Source: Acidiflorens sp963847715
GTDB lineage: Bacteria; Acidobacteriota; Terriglobia; Terriglobales; Acidobacteriaceae
Length of the DNA: 64,000 nt
Reading direction: 5' to 3'
NCBI GenBank assembly: GCA_963847715.1
Contig: CAWKAZ010000015.1
Span: forward strand, 1-64,000
Shown here: positions 7,932-16,851 of the stretch, piece by piece
How positions within the stretch are numbered: the stretch's first letter is position 1
Layout: each line of letters starts with the position of its first letter
Position numbers and translations under genes: made by a program
Notes under the pieces: model-generated
What the model was told of the DNA's origin: nothing
What the model saw: the letters and a program-made list of their open reading frames with translations, nothing else
Databases searched by the model: none

Positions 7932-9788
7932 ATGACGCGAAGGCTGACCACTGCGCAAGCCATCATTCAGTTCCTGAAAAACCAGTTCGTAACGCGCGAC
8001 GGCAATCGGAATGCGTTCTTCGCCGGGTGCTTCGGTATTTTCGGGCACGGCAATGTCGCCGGCGTTGGACAAGCTCTGCAACAGAATCCGGACTTCCCGT
8101 ACTATCTTTGCCGCAATGAGCAGGCCATGGTTCACACCGCCGCGGCTTTTGCGAAGATGAGCAACCGTCTTCGCACGCTAGTATGCACGACGTCGATCGG
8201 ACCCGGTGCTACCAACATGGTCACCGGCGCGGCCGGCGCCACCATTAACCGGCTTCCAGTATTACTTCTGCCCGGCGACATCTTCGCCCGTCGCAACGTT
8301 GCTCCTGTCCTGCAGCAACTCGAGTCTGCCGCCAGCCAAGATGCTTCGGTGAATGACTGCTTTCGTCCGGTTTCGCGGTACTGGGATCGCATCCAGCGTC
8401 CCGAACAAATTTTGACAGCTTTGCCGGAGGCGATGCGGGTGCTGACCTCTCCCGGTGAAACTGGCGCCGTGACTCTCGCTTTGCCGCAGGATGTGCAGGC
8501 CGAAGGGTATGGCTATCCCGAAGAATTCTTCCGTCCACGAACATGGATCGTGCCGCGTGCCCGCGCAGATGCGGGTGTGCTCAAGCAGGCCGCTGACTGG
8601 ATCCGCATGGCAAAGCGACCGCTGATTATCGCAGGCGGAGGCGTTATCTACTCGGAAGCTACCGAAGCGCTGTCGAAGTTCGTGGCGCAGACGGGAATTC
8701 CTGTCGGTGAAACGCAAGCGGGAAAAGGTTCGCTCAACTTTGATCATCCGCAATCTGCGGGCGCAGTCGGGGTTACCGGCACATCGGCGGCGAACCGATT
8801 GGCAGCAAGCGCTGATCTGGTGATTGCGATCGGAACGCGCCACGCCGATTTCACGACCGCGTCGAAGACTGCGTTTCAGAATCCTGCTGTGCGCATGATC
8901 AACATCAACGTGATGGAGTTCGATGCGTCGAAACATGCCGCGCTTCCCATGGTCGCGGACGCACGCGCTGCGCTGGAAGAACTGTCGAGCTCGCTGTCGT
9001 ATCGCGTACCCGAAAGCTACGCCCAAGAGATCAAGCAACTGCGCGGCGAGTGGGCGAATGAAGTCGATCGAATCTATTCGCGGCGGCATGGTCCGCCGTT
9101 GAGCCAGGGTGAAGTGATCGGAGTTCTGAACTCGGCCTTAGGCGCACGCGACGTGATCGTCTGCGCAGCCGGCAGTCTGCCAGGTGATCTGCATAAACTC
9201 TGGCGCACACGCGATGTGAAGAACTATCACCTCGAGTACGGCTATTCCTGCATGGGTTACGAGATCGCGGGCGGACTGGGCGTGAAGATGGCCGACCCTA
9301 GCCGAGAAGTTTACGTTCTGGTGGGCGACGGATCTTACCTGATGATGGCGCAGGAGATCGTCACGTCACTACAGGAGAACGTGAAGCTGAACATTGTTCT
9401 TCTTGATAATCATGGCTTCTCCAGCATTGGGGGCCTCAGTCGCGCGTGCGGCAGTGGCGGATTCGGCACGAAGTATCAATATCACGATGCGGCAAACGCC
9501 GGGAACGCGATTCCGGTGGACTTTGCCGCCAATGCAGCCAGTCTGGGCGCGCATGCCGTGCGGGCGCGAACTCACGAACAGTTCGTGGCGGCGCTGGCTG
9601 AAATCAGGAAACACCCGAGCACTTCGGTGGTCGTGATTGAAACCGATTATGACGACCGTGTTCCTGGTTACGAATCGTGGTGGGATGTTCCGATTGCAGA
9701 GGTCTCGGAGTCCGAGCCGGTGCAACAGGCGCGCGCGAAGTACGTGGAAGCCAAGAAGAAAGAAAGATATTTTTGGCCGTCGGAGTAG
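7932..9788 (+). CDS. iolD: 3D-(3,5/4)-trihydroxycyclohexane-1,2-dione hydrolase
   Basis: 618 residues, the usual IolD size, with the three-domain thiamine diphosphate enzyme fold. The N-terminal domain carries FAGCFGIFGHGNVAG, CRNEQAMVHTAAAFAK (with the ThDP-activating glutamate) and TSIGPGATNM. The C-terminal domain has the ThDP/Mg motif GDGSYLMM..., closing near LLDNHGFSSIGGLS. IolD opens the ring of the diketo-inositol made by IolE to give 5-deoxy-D-glucuronate, the substrate of IolB. A GGAG sequence precedes the ATG at 7932. It is followed closely by iolG (25-bp gap), a transaldolase gene and another Gfo/Idh gene, presumably one operon under the operator at 7840. Confidence 0.95.
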   Translation: MTRRLTTAQAIIQFLKNQFVTRDGNRNAFFAGCFGIFGHGNVAGVGQALQQNPDFPYYLCRNEQAMVHTAAAFAKMSNRLRTLVCTTSIGPGATNMVTGAAGATINRLPVLLLPGDIFARRNVAPVLQQLESAASQDASVNDCFRPVSRYWDRIQRPEQILTALPEAMRVLTSPGETGAVTLALPQDVQAEGYGYPEEFFRPRTWIVPRARADAGVLKQAADWIRMAKRPLIIAGGGVIYSEATEALSKFVAQTGIPVGETQAGKGSLNFDHPQSAGAVGVTGTSAANRLAASADLVIAIGTRHADFTTASKTAFQNPAVRMININVMEFDASKHAALPMVADARAALEELSSSLSYRVPESYAQEIKQLRGEWANEVDRIYSRRHGPPLSQGEVIGVLNSALGARDVIVCAAGSLPGDLHKLWRTRDVKNYHLEYGYSCMGYEIAGGLGVKMADPSREVYVLVGDGSYLMMAQEIVTSLQENVKLNIVLLDNHGFSSIGGLSRACGSGGFGTKYQYHDAANAGNAIPVDFAANAASLGAHAVRARTHEQFVAALAEIRKHPSTSVVVIETDYDDRVPGYESWWDVPIAEVSESEPVQQARAKYVEAKKKERYFWPSE

Positions 9789-9813
9789 CGAAGATTTCGG
9801 GGAGATATTTTGA

Positions 9814-10830
9814 ATGCGGAAGTTAGGAATTGGCGTAGCTGGAGTGGGAGCAATGGGCAGGCGGCACGCGGAGAATATTCGCCGCCTGGTTCCGCAAGCG
9901 CGCCTTGTCGCGGTAGCCGATGTTGCGCTGAACCAAGCCAAGCAGGTGGCCGCTGAACTTGAAATCGACCACGCATTTGCCAGCCTTGACCAGATGCTCG
10001 AGTGCAAGGAGATCGACTGCGTAGTCATCGCCACTCCTGACAAGTTCCATGCCCAGTCGATTCGCAGCGCAGCCGTGGCGGGCAAACAGATTCTTTGCGA
10101 GAAGCCGCTGGCGCTGACCCTGACGGACGCACACGCCGCGCTGGACGCCGTCTCCAAGGCTGGCGTGCACTTGCAGATCGGATTCATGCGCCGCTACGAT
10201 CCGGGTTACGCAGCCGCGATGAAGCGCATTGAGGCCGGCGAAATTGGCGAGCCTGTCGTCTTCAAGTCAATTGGGCGCGACAAAGATGCTCCGCCAATCT
10301 CGTCTTACCAGTCAAAATTGAACGGAATGCTTTTCTACAACAACAGCATCCACGATTTTGATCTGGCGCGCTGGCTCATGCAAGATGAGGTTAAGGAGGT
10401 CTCCGCGTTCACGACCGTCGCGATTCGCCCTGAGGTCGCAGACTACGGAGACATCGTTGCCGGAGTCGTCAATCTCAAGTACGAGCACGGGGCAATCGGC
10501 AACATCGAGTCTTACGTGCAAGCGGTATATGGCTACGACATACGCACGGAAATTGCAGGGTCGAAAGGATCGATCCTCGTCGGCAACCTGCAACAGACTC
10601 CCGTGACTTTTCTGACGACGGCAGGCGGCACGCAAACGCTCGCCGATCACTTCCTCACGCGGTTTGACGATGCCTATGTGGCCGAGGTTCAGGACTTCGT
10701 GCAGAGCATGCTAAATGACCGGGAACCGCGAGTCACGGGCAAAGACGGCTTGCGAGCTCTCGAAATCGCGGTCGCCGCTGAAAAATCTTCTCTTCAATCG
10801 AAGGCGTTCCGGCCGGGCGGCGTTGACTAG
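9814..10830 (+). CDS. iolG: Inositol 2-dehydrogenase-like Gfo/Idh oxidoreductase
   Basis: 338 residues. The Rossmann motif GVAGVGAMGRRHAENI is N-terminal, CEKPLALT contains catalytic Lys97, and GFMRRYDPGYAAAMKRIEAG is characteristic of inositol 2-dehydrogenases. The C-terminal active-site segment reads YNNSIHDFDLARW with His180. The residue four before the histidine, an aspartate in Bacillus IolG (D-x3-H), is asparagine here, whereas the paralog at 22589 keeps QDSTVH. The enzyme would oxidise a cyclitol to an inosose with NAD. Position between iolD and the transaldolase gene supports an inositol role; the Asn change makes the exact substrate or activity uncertain. Confidence 0.85.
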   Translation: MRKLGIGVAGVGAMGRRHAENIRRLVPQARLVAVADVALNQAKQVAAELEIDHAFASLDQMLECKEIDCVVIATPDKFHAQSIRSAAVAGKQILCEKPLALTLTDAHAALDAVSKAGVHLQIGFMRRYDPGYAAAMKRIEAGEIGEPVVFKSIGRDKDAPPISSYQSKLNGMLFYNNSIHDFDLARWLMQDEVKEVSAFTTVAIRPEVADYGDIVAGVVNLKYEHGAIGNIESYVQAVYGYDIRTEIAGSKGSILVGNLQQTPVTFLTTAGGTQTLADHFLTRFDDAYVAEVQDFVQSMLNDREPRVTGKDGLRALEIAVAAEKSSLQSKAFRPGGVD

Positions 10831-10857
10831 GAACACGAGGGGTGGAAGGAGAAATCC

Positions 10858-11958
10858 ATGACGCAAGTTACAACTCCGGTTACCTACAAGAGTCCTTTGC
10901 ACGAAATGACGCAATCGACGCCCACTTGCCTGTGGAATGATTCGGCATCAATCCCGGAACTGACGTATTCGATCGAGCATGGCGCGGTGGGCGCAACCTG
11001 CAATCCGGTGATCGTTCTGGGCGTGCTGAAGAAGGAAATGAGTTCATGGAAGGGTCGGATTCAAGCGCTGATTCAGGAACGTCCGACGGCGACGGAAGAG
11101 GAAATCGGCTGGCAACTGGTGCGCGAGATTTCCATAAAGGCTGCTGCTTTATTGAAGCCCATTTTCGAAGCGCAGCACGGGCGCAATGGCCGGTTGTCGA
11201 TCCAGACCGATCCACGGTTTTATCGCGACCCGGCCGCAATAGTGCGCCAGGCAGAGGAATTCGACGGACTCGCCCCAAACATGATCGTGAAGATCCCAGT
11301 CACTCGGGCCGGGATTGTTGCGATCGAACAGGCGACGTATCGCGGAATCAGCATCAATGCGACGGTGAGCTTTACGCTGCCGCAGTGCATTGCCGTGGCT
11401 GAAGCGGTCGAGCGCGGATTGGCACGCCGCGAAAAAGAAGGCAAACCGATCGCGTTCATGGGGCCGGTGTGCACCATCATGGTAGGGCGGCTCGACGACT
11501 GGCTGAAAGTCGTTGCGGAAAGAGAAAATGTCACCATTGACCCAGGGTATATGGAGTGGGCCGGCGTGGCCGTTTTCAAAAAGGCGTACCGGATTTTCCG
11601 TGAGCGTGGTTATCGCATTCGCCTGCTGTCGGCGGCCTTCCGCAATCACATGCACTGGAGCGAATTCATCGGCGGCGATGTCGTCATCTCGCCGCCATGC
11701 CCGTGGCAGGTTCGTCTCAACGCCAGCGACGTCGCCGTTGTCCCGCGGATCGACAAGCCGGTGGACCCAGTGATCGTGGAAGAGCTCTCGCGAAAGTTCG
11801 CCGATTTCCGCAGAGCCTACACGGAGGGTGGTCTTTCGGTCGAAGAGTTCGACTCCTTCGCGCCGACCCGGCGGACGCTGCGTCAGTTCATTACCGCGTG
11901 TCATGAGCTCGACGGACTGGTGCGCGATTTCATGCTGCCAAATCCGGACGCGTCGTAA
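10858..11958 (+). CDS. Transaldolase-family protein in the inositol cluster
   Basis: 366 residues with the transaldolase barrel signatures GAVGATCNPVIV (the T-x-NP motif near the N-terminus) and APNMIVKIPVT, where the lysine is the expected Schiff-base residue. ISINATVSFTLPQCI follows. AAGGAG precedes the ATG at 10858. Canonical inositol pathways use the IolC kinase and the IolJ aldolase after IolB, and neither occurs in this operon. A Schiff-base aldolase or transaldolase might do the carbon-carbon cleavage here, acting on 2-deoxy-5-keto-gluconate or its phosphate. That is inference; it could also be an ordinary pentose-phosphate-type transaldolase co-expressed for downstream sugars. Confidence 0.83.
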   Translation: MTQVTTPVTYKSPLHEMTQSTPTCLWNDSASIPELTYSIEHGAVGATCNPVIVLGVLKKEMSSWKGRIQALIQERPTATEEEIGWQLVREISIKAAALLKPIFEAQHGRNGRLSIQTDPRFYRDPAAIVRQAEEFDGLAPNMIVKIPVTRAGIVAIEQATYRGISINATVSFTLPQCIAVAEAVERGLARREKEGKPIAFMGPVCTIMVGRLDDWLKVVAERENVTIDPGYMEWAGVAVFKKAYRIFRERGYRIRLLSAAFRNHMHWSEFIGGDVVISPPCPWQVRLNASDVAVVPRIDKPVDPVIVEELSRKFADFRRAYTEGGLSVEEFDSFAPTRRTLRQFITACHELDGLVRDFMLPNPDAS

Positions 11959-12003
11959 CATCACGCACGACACCAACAATTTCTGAACGAAAGGACTCAC
12001 TAC

Positions 12004-13038
12004 GTGGCCAGTGCAAAACGTATCGGCTTTGCCGTAATCGGCTTGGGGTTCATCTCAGAAACATCCGTTTTGCCCGCTTTCCGCCACAGCAAGAAGTGCA
12101 AACTGGCTGCGCTGGTGAGTCATGACCCCAAACGGGCTCGGCAACTTGGCGCAAAGTTCGGCCTCAGCACCAAGGCCTGCTACAGCTACGACAAGTACGA
12201 CGAATGCCTCGGCAATCCCGATGTGGACGCGGTTTTTGTGGCGTCCATCAACAGCGAGCACGCCGAACAGACGATCCGGGCAGCGAATGCCGGCAAGCAC
12301 GTGCTTTGCGAAAAGCCACTGGGCAACACCGTGGAAGAATGCCGCGAAATGATTGAGGCGTGCCGGAAAAACAACGTCCGCCTGATGACCGCCTATCGCA
12401 AGTATTACGAACCGGGCAGCGTTGCGCTGAAGAAACTGATCACCGACGGCAAGCTTGGGCGGCTGCGGCACATCTTCTCCACATATACGGAGATCGTGGA
12501 TCCGAACAAAATCCACTGGCAACTGAATCGCAAGCTGGCCGGCGGTGGCTCACTCATGGATATTGGAGTCTACTGTGTCAACACCATGCGCTGGCTAGCA
12601 GGCACGAATCCAATCGACGCCACGGCCCGTTCCTGGACGGATGATCCGAAGCGCTTTGCCGACGTGGAAGACAGCATGGCCTTCCACCTTACGCACCCGG
12701 GCGGGCTGGTCTGTCAGGGTACGTCTAGTTACAGCTCGCGGGCAGCTTCCTTCGTACAGGTTCATGGCGACGAGGGTTGGGCCGCCCTCAACCCGGCGTT
12801 TGCTTTCGAAGAGGAGCGTCGGCTGTTCGGCAAGATCGAAGGGCGCTGGTTCGAGAAGAAATTCAAGGTGATGGACGAGTTCGTTCTGGAGCTGGATCAC
12901 TTTGCCGACTGCATCCGCCATCAGCGTGACCCGAAGTCTGACGGAGTGGAAGGGCTTCGAGATATTGCCACGATTGAGGCGATTTACCGCTCAGCAAACG
13001 AGAGCCGGACCGTAAGAATCGATTCCAGCATCGGTTAG
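12004..13038 (+). CDS. Gfo/Idh/MocA family oxidoreductase, GFOR-like
   Basis: 344 residues from a GTG start with AAAGGA upstream. The Rossmann motif FAVIGLGFISE, LCEKPLGNT (catalytic lysine) and GGGSLMDIGVYCVNTMRWL place it in the glucose-fructose oxidoreductase/xylose dehydrogenase-like branch, where tyrosine replaces the histidine of IolG. It lacks a signal peptide, so it is cytoplasmic. It is clearly paralogous to the minus-strand gene at 23635 (ASxKRxGxAVxGLG, LMTAYRKYxEP, AFAFEEERRL). Last gene of the iolD-iolG-transaldolase run. It probably oxidises or epimerises a second cyclitol or sugar intermediate. Confidence 0.9.
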   Translation: MASAKRIGFAVIGLGFISETSVLPAFRHSKKCKLAALVSHDPKRARQLGAKFGLSTKACYSYDKYDECLGNPDVDAVFVASINSEHAEQTIRAANAGKHVLCEKPLGNTVEECREMIEACRKNNVRLMTAYRKYYEPGSVALKKLITDGKLGRLRHIFSTYTEIVDPNKIHWQLNRKLAGGGSLMDIGVYCVNTMRWLAGTNPIDATARSWTDDPKRFADVEDSMAFHLTHPGGLVCQGTSSYSSRAASFVQVHGDEGWAALNPAFAFEEERRLFGKIEGRWFEKKFKVMDEFVLELDHFADCIRHQRDPKSDGVEGLRDIATIEAIYRSANESRTVRIDSSIG

Positions 13039-13123
13039 GGCGGAGGGGTCCGTCCAATTCCATTTTGCATATATTTTTGACTGAGTTGCTAAGCGGCATC
13101 GAATTTTCTAATTGCTTGCATTA

Positions 13124-13190
13124 AAGCGGTTTGTACCGCAAAAAGCGCTTGACATTGGGATAGCAACGGGGCTATATGATAAGCGCTTAG
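13124..13190 (+). promoter_or_regulatory. Promoter of the TonB receptor with three LacI-type sites
   Basis: AAGCGGTTTGTAC (13124-13136) is identical to the iolD-upstream site. AAGCGCTT (13143-13150) overlaps the -35 TTGACA (13149-13154). A -10-like CTATAT (13172-13177) follows after 17 bp. A second AAGCGCTT (13181-13188) sits at the expected transcription start. The two 8-bp palindromes are 38 bp apart and bracket the core promoter. TGATAAGCGCTTAG (13177-13190) recurs exactly upstream of the alcohol dehydrogenase operon at 27285-27298. Confidence 0.78.
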
Positions 13191-13248
13191 TCGCACTAAT
13201 CATTTCAGATTAGAACCGCAGCACACCGTTTCCGAGGGGGGAAACTCT

Positions 13249-16200
13249 ATGACAAAGCGCACCAGGTTCGTGGGGAGCCTCGTGGTTTGTGCAGTGTTGA
13301 TGGTTTGCCAGTCGCCAATGGTGATGGCGCAGCTAACGACCGGCGGGATTGTGGGGACCGTATCGGATGCGTCGGGATCCAGAATACCCGGCGTCATGGT
13401 GGTCTTGACCCACGTCGCGACAGCGACTTCCAACACCACGACGACCGACGCATCTGGCGAATACAGCTTCACGGCCCTGAAAATCGGCAACTACTCGATC
13501 AGCTTCCAGAAGGAAGGTTTTCAGCGCGGGTTGCAGAGCAATGTCGATCTCGGCATTGGGCAGGTGATGCGCGTGGACTTTGCTTTGAAGGTCGGCAGCG
13601 TGTCGCAAACGGTGGAGGTGACGGACGCTCCTCCCCTGCTTCAGACCGAGACCTCGTCCTTGGGAACGATTGAAACGGAAAAACGCATTGTTGAACTGCC
13701 CTTGAACGGCCGGAATTTCTTCAAGCTCGCCTTCCTCGGGCCTGGGGCGAACGAGGGAGCCACCGGAACGAGCGCTGGGGCGGGATCAACCGACAATAAC
13801 CGGCCAGGGACGGCCTTGTCGGTGAACGGCCTGCGTATCTTTGACAACAACTACCTTCTGGACGGCCTGGACAACAACGAATTCGGTAACGGCACAGTGG
13901 TGATTCAGCCGCCTCCCGATTCCCTCCAGGAATTCCGAGTAGAAGAAAACTCGATGAGCGCCGAATACGGGCGCGGCGGCGCGATGGTCAGCCTGGCGCT
14001 TCGTTCCGGAACCAATCAGCTTCACGGGGCGGCGTGGGAATTCCTGCGTAATGACAGACTCGACGCGCGGAATTTTTTCGCAACCAGCCAGCTGGGCTTC
14101 CAGAGGAACCAGTACGGCGGCCAACTGGGCGGCGCCATCGTGAAAAACAAGATGTTCATTTTCGGCTCGATCCAGCGCAGTGATATTCGGGAGGAGGTGC
14201 CGTTCATCAGCACCGTTCCGACAGCGCTGATGCACTCGGGGAACTTCAGCGAGTTGTTGAGCCTGCCCACGCCACTCGTAATCACGAACCCATACACAGG
14301 GTTGCCATTTGCAGGCAACATAATACCCGCTGCAACCGATCCGTCATGCGTCCCGCCGGGATGCATCAACAGCGTGGGCCAGAATATCATCAATTTGTAT
14401 CCCAACCCCAATATTTCCGGGGTTCTTCCCGGCCAGAGTAATTTCATTTTCAACGGGAAATACAAATTTGACGAGACTGCGTTCGAGACGCGGTTCGACT
14501 ACAACATCACGGAAAAAGACCGATTTTTTGCCCACTACGCGATTGCCACTCCTAACGCAACGAACCCCTCCAATTTCCCTAATGTGGACGGAGGGGCAGG
14601 GTCGGGTACTTCCGCCACTCTCAACAACAAGGTGCAGAGCGTGGCGGCGGACTGGAGTCACATCTTCAATCCCGGTTTGCTGAACGACGTGCGGGTAGGA
14701 TTCAACCGTTTCAAAGACGCGACCCTGCCGCTGGACTTCGGCAGCAATGCCGGAAATGCAGCGGGAATTCCCAACGCCAACCATGGAGGCAATTCCTCGG
14801 GCCTGACCAAGATCAACATCAGCGGCTACCAGCAACTGGGAGATTCGCTGTGGGTGCCGGAAACGATTGCCGAGAACGTTTACCAATTGGGCGACACGCT
14901 GAGTTGGACACATGGAAAGCATTCTTTGAAGTTCGGCGTCGATTTTCGGCGACAGCAACGGAACTTCTTCCAACAGACAGCGCCATCGGGTTTGTTGGGA
15001 TTCAGCGGCAACTACTCGTCGTATGGGCTGGCGGATGTATTGCTAGGCATTCCCCAATCTACGCTGCAAGATCACCTCGCCGGAATCGTCGACCCGACGC
15101 GTTACTGGGATTTGTCGGAGTTTGTGCAGGACAATATCCGCGTGACCCCAAATCTGACTCTGAATGTGGGCTTGCGGTATGAGCTCAGCTCGCCGGCCGG
15201 CGGTCCCACGGTGGGCAATTTTAACCTGCAAACTGCGACAGTCAACACGTCGACCCACGGTGGAGTGAGGTTCGACAAGAACGATTGGGCGCCGCGAGTC
15301 GGTTTTGCGTGGAATGTCCGTCCCAAAACAGTTGCCCGGGGTGCGTTTGGGATCTTCTATGCCGCCGAAGGAAATATCTTCGACGATCTAGGCTTGAATC
15401 CTCCCTCTTTGGCGGTGCTGTCGTTCAACTGGCCGAGTTCCAATCCCTCGACCAATCAATTGCTGGGAGCGTTCCCGGCGACCTTCACTCAGCCCGATCC
15501 CGCGAATCCCTACGGGACGGTGCGGAGTACGGGGGTAATCGGGGCATCGTCGTTCGACCCTGTGCGAAGGATTCCGCGGATTTATGAGTGGAATTTCACG
15601 CTAGAGCAGCAATTCGGTCAAAACTGGGTGGCCAGGGCAGGCTATGTGGGCAGTAAGAGCAACAACTTGTTCGACCACGAATCCTCGAACTTGAATCAGC
15701 CGCTACTCCCTCTGGACTCGAACTTCGGCGGCGCAGGCACACTGTGCCCCGGTGGCTATACTGCTTTTAACCAGGGACGGCCGTATTTCGCCACCCGGCC
15801 GTGCTTGAATACCGTTTTGCCTCTGGACGTGGCACGGCTGAGCATGTTCTACAACGGGTTACAAACCTCGCTCGAGCATCGTTTCGCGGGCGGCTTCAAC
15901 GTCTTGGCTGCCTACACCTTCGCGAAATCTGTGGGAACGGCGGACGGCAACGTAAACCAGTGTGACGTGCAGAACGCTCATAATGTTGCCGCGGAGAGGG
16001 GGCCAACGACCCCGGATTTCCGTCACCAACTGACTGTGAGTTACGTATACGAATTGCCCTACGGCAAAGGCAAGCAATTTGGAGGCGAGGCCAATAGCGT
16101 AACGCAAGCCGTTCTTGGAGGTTGGCAGGTTGCGGGCGTAACCCGAGCTCGCAGCGGAGAGGCCTTCGATGTATTGATGGGCGGCGATCTTACCAATACT

Positions 16201-16716
16201 GGAGCGTTCCCACCGCGCCCGGACATCATTCACAACCCCACGGATTTCTCTTTTGGCGTCGCGACGCAAGCAGCGCTCGGCTGTAGCCATCCAGGCCATC
16301 AGACCCTGGATTGCTGGTTTAATCAGGCTGCGTTTGTCGCTCCGGCGCTTGCTTCCACTCCGGGTCTCTGCGGAGGGCAGTGCAGTGCGCGCAACTTCGG
16401 GAACGCAGGGCGTGCCATACTGCGTGGCCCGGACATGGTGAACTTCGACTTCTCAGCCTACAAGACGTTCCACCTGAACGAGAGATTTGGGCTGGTTTTC
16501 CGGACCGAGCTGTTTAACATCTTCAACCATCCCAACTTTAATCTTCCGAACGTGGGATCGGGGGGCGGCAGCAGCGGAGCTGGGATCGTCAACTTCAGTT
16601 GTACGCCGACATCACCTACCGATTGCAGCGGCCGTTCGGGTGGAGGAGGCGCCATCACCCAGACGTTGCCTGACGCGCAACGGGAGATTCAGTTTGGTCT
16701 TAAGCTAGAGTTCTAA
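13249..16716 (+). CDS. Oar-like TonB-dependent outer-membrane receptor with carboxypeptidase-regulatory domain
   Basis: 1155 residues. A signal peptide (to about residue 27, ending MVMA) precedes a carboxypeptidase-regulatory-like beta domain (TTGGIVGTVSDASGSRIPGV, DASGEYSFTALKIG). Next are a plug region (VELPLNGRNFFKL, LDGLDNNEF, SAEYGRGGAMVSLALRSGTN) and a long beta-barrel ending in FGLKLEF with a C-terminal aromatic residue. This is the large TonB-receptor type common in Acidobacteriota. Strongly regulated placement, with LacI-type operators across its promoter and inositol enzymes on both sides, suggests it imports the cyclitol-containing substrate or an oligomeric precursor. A GC-rich hairpin terminator follows. 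Confidence 0.93.
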   Translation: MTKRTRFVGSLVVCAVLMVCQSPMVMAQLTTGGIVGTVSDASGSRIPGVMVVLTHVATATSNTTTTDASGEYSFTALKIGNYSISFQKEGFQRGLQSNVDLGIGQVMRVDFALKVGSVSQTVEVTDAPPLLQTETSSLGTIETEKRIVELPLNGRNFFKLAFLGPGANEGATGTSAGAGSTDNNRPGTALSVNGLRIFDNNYLLDGLDNNEFGNGTVVIQPPPDSLQEFRVEENSMSAEYGRGGAMVSLALRSGTNQLHGAAWEFLRNDRLDARNFFATSQLGFQRNQYGGQLGGAIVKNKMFIFGSIQRSDIREEVPFISTVPTALMHSGNFSELLSLPTPLVITNPYTGLPFAGNIIPAATDPSCVPPGCINSVGQNIINLYPNPNISGVLPGQSNFIFNGKYKFDETAFETRFDYNITEKDRFFAHYAIATPNATNPSNFPNVDGGAGSGTSATLNNKVQSVAADWSHIFNPGLLNDVRVGFNRFKDATLPLDFGSNAGNAAGIPNANHGGNSSGLTKINISGYQQLGDSLWVPETIAENVYQLGDTLSWTHGKHSLKFGVDFRRQQRNFFQQTAPSGLLGFSGNYSSYGLADVLLGIPQSTLQDHLAGIVDPTRYWDLSEFVQDNIRVTPNLTLNVGLRYELSSPAGGPTVGNFNLQTATVNTSTHGGVRFDKNDWAPRVGFAWNVRPKTVARGAFGIFYAAEGNIFDDLGLNPPSLAVLSFNWPSSNPSTNQLLGAFPATFTQPDPANPYGTVRSTGVIGASSFDPVRRIPRIYEWNFTLEQQFGQNWVARAGYVGSKSNNLFDHESSNLNQPLLPLDSNFGGAGTLCPGGYTAFNQGRPYFATRPCLNTVLPLDVARLSMFYNGLQTSLEHRFAGGFNVLAAYTFAKSVGTADGNVNQCDVQNAHNVAAERGPTTPDFRHQLTVSYVYELPYGKGKQFGGEANSVTQAVLGGWQVAGVTRARSGEAFDVLMGGDLTNTGAFPPRPDIIHNPTDFSFGVATQAALGCSHPGHQTLDCWFNQAAFVAPALASTPGLCGGQCSARNFGNAGRAILRGPDMVNFDFSAYKTFHLNERFGLVFRTELFNIFNHPNFNLPNVGSGGGSSGAGIVNFSCTPTSPTDCSGRSGGGGAITQTLPDAQREIQFGLKLEF

Positions 16717-16743
16717 GTTCCACGACAACCAAAGCGCAGGAAG

Positions 16744-16767
16744 CAGGGCGGCGTTCGCCGCCCTGTT
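16744..16767 (+). terminator. Hairpin terminator after the TonB receptor
   Basis: CAGGGCGGCG then CGCCGCCCTG, a 10-bp near-perfect stem with a minimal loop, 27 bp after the receptor stop. Only two T residues follow, so it is at best a weak intrinsic terminator. Confidence 0.6.
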
Positions 16768-16851
16768 CTGCACACAGAGCAGCTACCGGATTGTGCGACG
16801 CCAGGATAGACGCAGGCAGGCGCCGTCCTTCATCAATGAAAGGCTCAAGGC

